The notes under the pieces are model-generated. The model saw only the letters and a program-made list of their open reading frames with translations, was not told the origin of the DNA and ran no database searches. A stretch of DNA of 64,000 nt from JACVRW01 sp963846505 (GTDB taxonomy: Bacteria; Actinomycetota; Thermoleophilia; Solirubrobacterales; Thermoleophilaceae): positions 1-64,000 of the forward strand of contig CAWJWD010000001.1 of the NCBI GenBank assembly GCA_963846505.1, given 5' to 3'. Positions within the stretch are counted from its first letter, which is position 1, and every line of letters starts with the position of its first letter. Shown here one piece after another: positions 59,007-64,000 of this stretch. The position numbers and the translations under genes were made by a program.

Positions 59007-59588
59007 CTATGAGATGGTCAGCGCACCAGTGATGACGTAGCTAGCGGTGTAATCCGCCGTGCCGCCTTCACCGCATCTGATGCCTCTTGCGTTGAAGATG
59101 TCCGAGCCAGGGCTGCCCTGGAGAACGGTGCGAGCGCTTCTGATGGTTTGCGCCCCTGAGATTGTGCAGACGAGACCGCCACCGAGGCAGTTGATCTCGA
59201 GTGTGAAGTTGGCGTCGAGGACGACGTCGAACCCGGCAGAGACGCCCGCGGATGAGCTGGTTGATCTGCTTGTCATGGTTGTGGGGGTTCTTCTGCTTGT
59301 GGTGACTTCGCATGAGACACCGAAGCTTCCCGTGCATGTGGGTCTACCGGCGTTGTTGTAGTCGAACTCGGTTGACATGCTCAAGCCGTCGGCAGCGACC
59401 GTGTTGCTCAATGTGCTTGTGGTGCATCTGACTCCGAGGCCGCCTCTCGTGAAGGCGCCGTTCCCCGACGCGCCTGCGCTTCTGCTTCTGCTTACTGTGA
59501 GCGTGGCGGATGCCGGCGCGGCAGCGACGGCCAACACGCTGAGAGCCCCGACGATGGCTACTGCTAGTCCACTACGTCCAACGGTCAT
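59007..59588 (-). CDS. Small secreted six-cysteine protein, subfamily 2 (copy B)
   Basis: Intact, 193 residues. ATG at 59588 with GGAAGGA upstream. Signal peptide (LAVAIVGALSVLAVAAAPASA), then TLTVSRSRSAG. Six cysteines with spacings x29, x7, x40, x6, x30, nearly the same as copy A, and shared blocks TVAADGLSMSTEFDY, EVTTSRRTPTTMTSRSTSSS, VVLDANFTLEINC and FNARGIRCGEGGT. The two differ in about half of their residues, so this is an older duplication than the 10.5/13.8 kb pair. Function unknown, secreted. Confidence 0.85.
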   Translation of the reverse strand: MTVGRSGLAVAIVGALSVLAVAAAPASATLTVSRSRSAGASGNGAFTRGGLGVRCTTSTLSNTVAADGLSMSTEFDYNNAGRPTCTGSFGVSCEVTTSRRTPTTMTSRSTSSSAGVSAGFDVVLDANFTLEINCLGGGLVCTISGAQTIRSARTVLQGSPGSDIFNARGIRCGEGGTADYTASYVITGALTIS

Positions 59589-59616
59589 GACGTTCCTTCC
59601 GCTGAGAGTACGAGGT

Positions 59617-59632
59617 GGTTCGAAGGAGAACC
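59617..59632 (-). promoter_or_regulatory. Leader hairpin of six-cysteine copy B
   Basis: On the minus strand GGTTC (59632-59628), 6-base loop, GAACC (59621-59617). It matches the position and surrounding sequence of the hairpin in copy A (TTCTCGGTTC then CGAACC). Confidence 0.55.
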
Positions 59633-59744
59633 GAGAAAGACCGGGCTGCGGTAACGCGCCCTTGGCGACCTCCCCTCTCATGCCATGCCGACCCGGGTGC
59701 CCCAGAGCGGGCATCGAGTTGCGATGGACAGCAATACTTTGAGA

Positions 59745-59772
59745 AGTTTACAGCACTCAGAATCCCTGTCAA
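59745..59772 (-). promoter_or_regulatory. Promoter of six-cysteine copy B
   Basis: Minus strand TTGACA (59772-59767), 16-base spacer, TAAACT (59750-59745), the same -10 with TTC and TATTGC downstream as in copy A. Leader about 150 bases to the ATG at 59588. Confidence 0.75.
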
Positions 59773-59886
59773 TCAAGGGGCAGATTGTGGGAACTGACGA
59801 TCTACGGAACGACTCGGGGCCGGCACACGCCGGCCCCGCACCCTTCAGATGGGTTCACGCCCCCCCCCGGCGAGCCCTCGAGTCGG

Positions 59887-62196
59887 CTAGCGCTTGGCGG
59901 CCTTGCGCTTGTTCGAAGCGCCCTTCTTGCGCGTGGTCTTCTTCACGCAACGAGACACGCGCTTCTTGCCTTGCTTGACCGTCTTGCGCACATGGCCCGG
60001 CTTGCAGCCGACTCGCACGACGATCGAGTTGCTGACGTTCCCGCACCGTGCGCGGACCTGGACTCGCCCCTTGGCGTTGCCCGGCACCTGGAACCGGACC
60101 GCGGTCGAGTTCCAGCTGGACGTGTCTGCGGCGCGCGAGCCGAACGTGAGGACTCCGGAGAGGCCGAGGTCGCTGCCGAGGACGGTGATGCTCTTCCCTG
60201 GCGTCGCCTTGCCTCGGTAGCCGGTGAGGCGGGGAGTTGCGCATCCGTAGGGATTGGCGTCGTCGCCAGGCCGGGGTGCGGGGACGAACACGAGCGGGAG
60301 GGACTGGAACTCCGACGGGCCGCTCTGTGCCGCTCCAGCATCCGTCGTCGCGATCGCGCGCACGTGGAAGCGCTGACCGGCCGGCAGGTCGGTCACGGTC
60401 GCCGCGATCGGCTGGGGGCCGGCCCCGGCTCCGAGCGCCGCCTCTGGAGTCACGCTCGAGTAGGCGGTGTCCAAGCCCTGGACGCTGAACCGGTACGTCC
60501 CGGCCAGGCCCTGTAGGTCGACGGTCGCATGGAGCGTCGCGGAGGACGTGGTCACACCCGTGGCGGGCTGGATCGTGACCGAGGGCAGCGCACCGGTGGT
60601 CGTGAACGAGCCGCTGGCGCCCTCGACGGGGCCTCCCGTTCCGTTGTCGGCGACCACCCGGAAGTAGTACGTCGTGTCAGGGGCCAGGCCGGTCACGAGT
60701 TGCGTGACGTCGACGTTCCCGAAGCTGCTCGCGAGGTTCTGCGTCGGCGTGGACGAGTCGAAGACGCCGTCGGTCGTGCCGTACTCGAAGTGGTAGGCCG
60801 TCGGGAGGTTGTTCGGGTTGACCGAGCCGTTGAGACGCGCGTTGACCGCCCGGACGTTGGACGCGGACGGCGCCTGGGCGTCCACCGACGGTGGCGCGGC
60901 CTCCGTCGTCAACGTCTGGTCCTCGCCCCGGTTCTCCCCGGATACGTTGGCAGCGACCAGGCGATAGTGGTAGGTCTGGTTTGGCTGCAGGTCGGCCAGC
61001 TGCGCGTCGACCGGGACGGGTCCCGTGCCGTCTCCGGTGCTGGCGTCAGGGGTGGACGAGCCGTACGCGGAGGTGAGGCCGTAGACGAAGTGATGGGTCG
61101 TCGCGATTCCGAGCGGGTCGACCGTGCCCGAGATCGTCGCGCCGGTCGCGGTCTCGCCCGAGGCCGAGCCGGTGACCACGTCGGGCAACGTCACGAGGTT
61201 GAAGTAGGCGACCGTACCGCTGCTCTGGTTCACGACGTACACGCGTCCGGTGCCCTGGTCGACGGCCAATCCGGGGGCCGCGTTCCAGAAGAAGCCCCCC
61301 GGCACGTCGATGCGTCCAGCGCCGAAGGTGAACAGGAGAGCGCCGCTGCTGTCGTAGTGGAGGATCCTCGGCTCCTGCCCGTCGACGGGGACCTCGTAGA
61401 CGAAGAGATCGCCGCTCACGGGATCGACGCCCATGGAGGTAGCGAGTCCGTCGGCGTAGACCGTCGACACATACGCGCCGGCGGTCGTGAACCGCTTGAC
61501 GACGCCGGTGCCGGGGAACGAACCGTCCATGACGTAGACGGCGCCCGTACCGTCGACCGCCACGCCGCCTGCCGTTACGAGCTCACCCGCCGAGCCCGCG
61601 CCCGTGATGTCGGGCTTGGGGTTGCCGGCGCTGTCGAAGACGCTGACGCGGCCGGGGAAGTCGTTCACGGCGACATACACGTCTCCGTTGGCGGGATCGA
61701 CCGCGATGCCGTTGGGACCGGCGCCGCCGACCGGGAGCTGCGAGAGATACATCCCGTCGCTGCTGAACTTGTTGACGACCGGGTTGGCGGCATCGGCGAC
61801 GTAGATGTCTCCCGTGTCCTCGTCGACGGCGATCCCCGCGGGGGACATGAAGCTGCTCGGCGTCGCGCTGCCGTCGAAGCTCGAGATGAACGTCCCGTCC
61901 GCGTCGAAGCGCTGGACGCGAGCGTTGCTCTGATCGGCGACGAGCACCTCATGGGAGGACTGCGACACGACCACTCCCGTGGGCGTGGAGAACTGTCCCG
62001 GATCCGAGCCCGGCGCACCGAAGGTGGCGCCGAACACGTGGCCTGGCGCGCCGAGCGCGCTCGGCGCGGCGACCAGCATCAGCACCAGCACGGCCACGGA
62101 CGCCGTCGCCCGGCTCGCTGCCCGCAGGCACGCGACCGAAGAAGCGCCGACGATCCGTCGGGCTGCCGCATGGCGTCGCCCATCTATGAGCTGCAT
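59887..62196 (-). CDS. Large secreted NHL-repeat/fibronectin-III/IPT protein with Cys/Lys-rich tail
   Basis: Intact from the ATG at 62196, which has GGGGGAG three bases upstream; 769 residues. The long open frame further upstream overlaps the next gene and is not used. A signal peptide (ASVAVLVLMLVAAPSALG) ends before APGHVFGATFG. NHL-type propeller blades run from about 55 to 325 (SPAGIAVDEDTGDIYVADAA, NGIAVDPANGDVYVAVND). Three FnIII-like domains follow (about 335-610; TATGATISGTVDPLGIATTH, VNARLNGSVNPNNLPTAYHF, SSATLHATVDLQGLAGTYRF), then an IPT/TIG-like domain (about 645-730; KSITVLGSDLGLSGVLTFGS) and a Lys/Arg tail with Cys pair (GCKPGHVRKTVKQGKK, RCVKKTTRKKG). Extracellular scaffold or adhesin is inferred. 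The partner gene is 50 bases upstream. Confidence 0.8.
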   Translation of the reverse strand: MQLIDGRRHAAARRIVGASSVACLRAASRATASVAVLVLMLVAAPSALGAPGHVFGATFGAPGSDPGQFSTPTGVVVSQSSHEVLVADQSNARVQRFDADGTFISSFDGSATPSSFMSPAGIAVDEDTGDIYVADAANPVVNKFSSDGMYLSQLPVGGAGPNGIAVDPANGDVYVAVNDFPGRVSVFDSAGNPKPDITGAGSAGELVTAGGVAVDGTGAVYVMDGSFPGTGVVKRFTTAGAYVSTVYADGLATSMGVDPVSGDLFVYEVPVDGQEPRILHYDSSGALLFTFGAGRIDVPGGFFWNAAPGLAVDQGTGRVYVVNQSSGTVAYFNLVTLPDVVTGSASGETATGATISGTVDPLGIATTHHFVYGLTSAYGSSTPDASTGDGTGPVPVDAQLADLQPNQTYHYRLVAANVSGENRGEDQTLTTEAAPPSVDAQAPSASNVRAVNARLNGSVNPNNLPTAYHFEYGTTDGVFDSSTPTQNLASSFGNVDVTQLVTGLAPDTTYYFRVVADNGTGGPVEGASGSFTTTGALPSVTIQPATGVTTSSATLHATVDLQGLAGTYRFSVQGLDTAYSSVTPEAALGAGAGPQPIAATVTDLPAGQRFHVRAIATTDAGAAQSGPSEFQSLPLVFVPAPRPGDDANPYGCATPRLTGYRGKATPGKSITVLGSDLGLSGVLTFGSRAADTSSWNSTAVRFQVPGNAKGRVQVRARCGNVSNSIVVRVGCKPGHVRKTVKQGKKRVSRCVKKTTRKKGASNKRKAAKR

Positions 62197-62246
62197 CTGC
62201 TCCCCCTCGAGCCAAGCGCTGGCCTGGCCATCTCCCGAAATCACTC

Positions 62247-64000
62247 TCAACGCCTCTTCTTGCCGCACGGGGTCTTCATCGCCACCGACGGCGTGACGCG
62301 CTTGCCGTTGTGCCCCGACAAGACCGTGGAGGTGACCTGCTTCTTGCGACACAGGTTCCCCTGGCTGACGGTCAAGATGCCCGACTTCCCGCCCTTCAGG
62401 GACAAGTCGAAGCGACTCACCGGTGCGTCGGGGACGACGGGGAACGTCGTCACCAGGCGCCCGTCGCTGCCGACGGCGGTCGTAGCCCGAACGTTCAGCG
62501 ACACCTCGCCCCGAAGCGCCAGCAGCAGCGTCGGCAGCGTCCTGATGGCCCGGCCGGTTCTGGTGAATCGGACGCCCTTCACGAAATAGACCTTGCCCTT
62601 CAGCGGACGGTTCAGCAGCGGCGTTCGCGCTATCGCCGACCCGACGATCGAGCTCTTCGGACACCGCGGATCGACCTTCTTGCCCTCGAGGTACTCGCAA
62701 AGCCCGTCGGCGTTCTCGGGGTCGAGCGCAAGGGACAGCGGCAAGGTCACCTTGACCTGCCGGATGTGAGCCTGGCCGCCGGGCTGGGTCAGCACCGACT
62801 TCAAGCCGGGATGCTCCCCACCGCTGGTCTGGCCCTTGCCGGTCAGCTGCATCGCGAGCTTGGGCGAGAACCCAAGCGAGCGACACCCGCCGACCTCGAA
62901 CCGCTGCGTGCCCTGCGCACGCGCGCCCTCGTCGGAGAGCAGCGTCGCCTCGAGCTGCTTGGTCGCGCAGCTGGTCGGGTTCAGGGTGAACCCGGGACGA
63001 TCGATCGCCACCCGCACGTCACGCACGCGCAACGGCACGCCCTTGACGATCGTCGGCAGCGGATCGGACACGACCGTGATGTGCGCGTCCTCCGGATCGA
63101 CGTACAGCGCCTGGCGCACCACCACCATGCCCAAGTCGAACGGCCCGGCAGCCGCGCGAATCGCGACCGACAGCCCGTACGGGGCGCCGCGGTAGGGGCC
63201 GGTCAAGGAAGCCGAGCCCTTGACGTAGTACGGATGGCCGCCCGCGCCGGCGCCAGCGGTCGCCGTGCCCACGCGCGACCCGAGGGGACACGTCCCGGCG
63301 TCGGCCTGTGCGTCTGCGCACAGCGTCACGCCGCGCAACTTGGCCAACAGGCCGCCGGGCATCACCACGCCGACGCCCTTGAGGTACTGCTCGCCGTCGT
63401 CGCGCGTCAGGGCGACCGTGAAGGGGCTGAAGGCCCCACCGACGGGCACGTCCCCGCCCGCAGTGAACCGCGGCGCAAAACCGCGCGCGGCTCCACAATC
63501 GATGCCGAACACGCTCCCAGGCGCAGCGAGCTGCCCTCCCCAGGACCCCATGGCCGTAGCCACCGTCTTGACCCCGCACGTCGGCGGCGTCGCGAGCGGT
63601 GCCCGATCGCCGCCCTTGAGCCTCAAGGCGATGCGAGACACCGGCACCTGCGGGTTGTTGTCGAAGATCGCCTCGATCCGACCGGTCTCCGAGTCGGCGC
63701 GTGCGTTGCCCCGCAACTTGACCGCCACGCCACGATCGGGGTTGTTCAAGCTCATGAAGACGCGGAAGAGGTTCCCCGACTCGGGATCGTCGCTCTGCTG
63801 GCTGCCCACGAACACCTCGCCCTGCAGCGGCTGCGCCAACAGGGGCGTCTCGGCGGTCACCGTGCCGATCTTCGACGCCTGCGGACACGCGGCAGGCCCA
63901 GGCTGGCCGATGCCGAGCTGCGCGTCCGAGCACGCCTGCAACCCGTTGGCCGACGAGGGATTCACCGTCACGCCCTCGGGGAACGTCACCGACACCCGCC
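62247..64000 (-). CDS. Large secreted protein of unknown function, C-terminal part (5' end outside window)
   Basis: Open from the window's right edge, at least 582 residues, no frameshift. It is the intact homologue of the broken gene at 5167-8074: it has SVTFPEGVTVNPSSANGLQA, EVFVGSQQSDDPESGNLFRV, RVGTATAGAGAGGHPYYVKG, QALYVDPEDAHITVVSDPLP, DVRVAIDRPGFTLNPTSCAT and ends KTPCGKKRR. Repeated blocks of about 90 residues suggest stacked beta-domains. Such proteins are common in Thermoleophilia genomes but I know no function. Its N-terminus with the signal peptide is outside the window. The NHL protein lies downstream, while in the 5-10 kb locus the order of partners is the reverse. Confidence 0.75.
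   Translation of the reverse strand, partial: RVSVTFPEGVTVNPSSANGLQACSDAQLGIGQPGPAACPQASKIGTVTAETPLLAQPLQGEVFVGSQQSDDPESGNLFRVFMSLNNPDRGVAVKLRGNARADSETGRIEAIFDNNPQVPVSRIALRLKGGDRAPLATPPTCGVKTVATAMGSWGGQLAAPGSVFGIDCGAARGFAPRFTAGGDVPVGGAFSPFTVALTRDDGEQYLKGVGVVMPGGLLAKLRGVTLCADAQADAGTCPLGSRVGTATAGAGAGGHPYYVKGSASLTGPYRGAPYGLSVAIRAAAGPFDLGMVVVRQALYVDPEDAHITVVSDPLPTIVKGVPLRVRDVRVAIDRPGFTLNPTSCATKQLEATLLSDEGARAQGTQRFEVGGCRSLGFSPKLAMQLTGKGQTSGGEHPGLKSVLTQPGGQAHIRQVKVTLPLSLALDPENADGLCEYLEGKKVDPRCPKSSIVGSAIARTPLLNRPLKGKVYFVKGVRFTRTGRAIRTLPTLLLALRGEVSLNVRATTAVGSDGRLVTTFPVVPDAPVSRFDLSLKGGKSGILTVSQGNLCRKKQVTSTVLSGHNGKRVTPSVAMKTPCGKKRR

Overview
The window is about 64 kb of high-GC DNA from a bacterial chromosome. 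Gene content points to an actinobacterium, most likely class Thermoleophilia (Solirubrobacterales or a relative). The basis is inference: very high GC, many GTG starts, the comF-hpf-secA-prfB block, and several secreted protein families that I associate with that group (NHL and PD40 propellers with Lys/Arg-rich tails, and proteins with GTATVGAG-type blocks). About 17 genes, including the essential secA and prfB, are broken by single-base frameshifts whose two halves still encode conserved sequence. This looks like base-level error in the assembly rather than gene decay, so coordinates of those genes are spans of the reassembled product.

Layout. 1-4.7 kb (+): the end of soxA, then soxG and soxB (heterotetrameric sarcosine oxidase), then fhs (formate-THF ligase), a one-carbon block. 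4.7-15.2 kb: a UspA protein, then a region of lower GC with two large secreted proteins (5.2-10.2 kb), two nearly identical small secreted proteins (10.5 and 13.8 kb) flanking an IS5-family element and a foldase-like lipoprotein, and a further small secreted protein at 15.2 kb. 16-22.7 kb (-): a GGDEF protein, prfB with its programmed frameshift, secA, hpf and comF, with one small + strand gene between secA and hpf. 22.7-33.7 kb: CtaG-like membrane protein, hybrid histidine kinase, SpoU-type methyltransferase, UDP-glucose pyrophosphorylase, a GAF/GGDEF/HD-GYP protein, acetyltransferases and a LysR regulator.

33.7-48.2 kb (-) is a long, tightly packed run: flippase, methyltransferase, two glycosyltransferases, Tag glycosylase, M20 peptidase, LCP ligase, UDP-glucose dehydrogenase, sugar nucleotidyltransferase, PGI/PMI-type isomerase, MerR regulator, S-adenosylhomocysteine hydrolase (ahcY) and an odd second SAHH-like protein. 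48.3-58.0 kb continues the envelope polysaccharide theme with four GT-C type membrane proteins, two acyltransferase-3 proteins and a second methyltransferase. Together with the UDP-glucose pyrophosphorylase at 27 kb, these genes can make nucleotide sugars, assemble and flip a glycan, acylate it, and attach it to the wall through LCP.

58.2-64 kb holds a convergent pair of small secreted six-cysteine proteins with matching promoters and leaders, then a second locus of large secreted proteins (NHL/FnIII/IPT protein and the C-terminal part of its partner) that mirrors the 5-10 kb locus.

The items I find most worth following are: the SAHH-like paralogue that has lost two catalytic residues; a six-cysteine secreted family present in four copies in two subfamilies; a conserved promoter plus hairpin leader on two of them; and the Cys/Lys-rich tails on the large secreted proteins.
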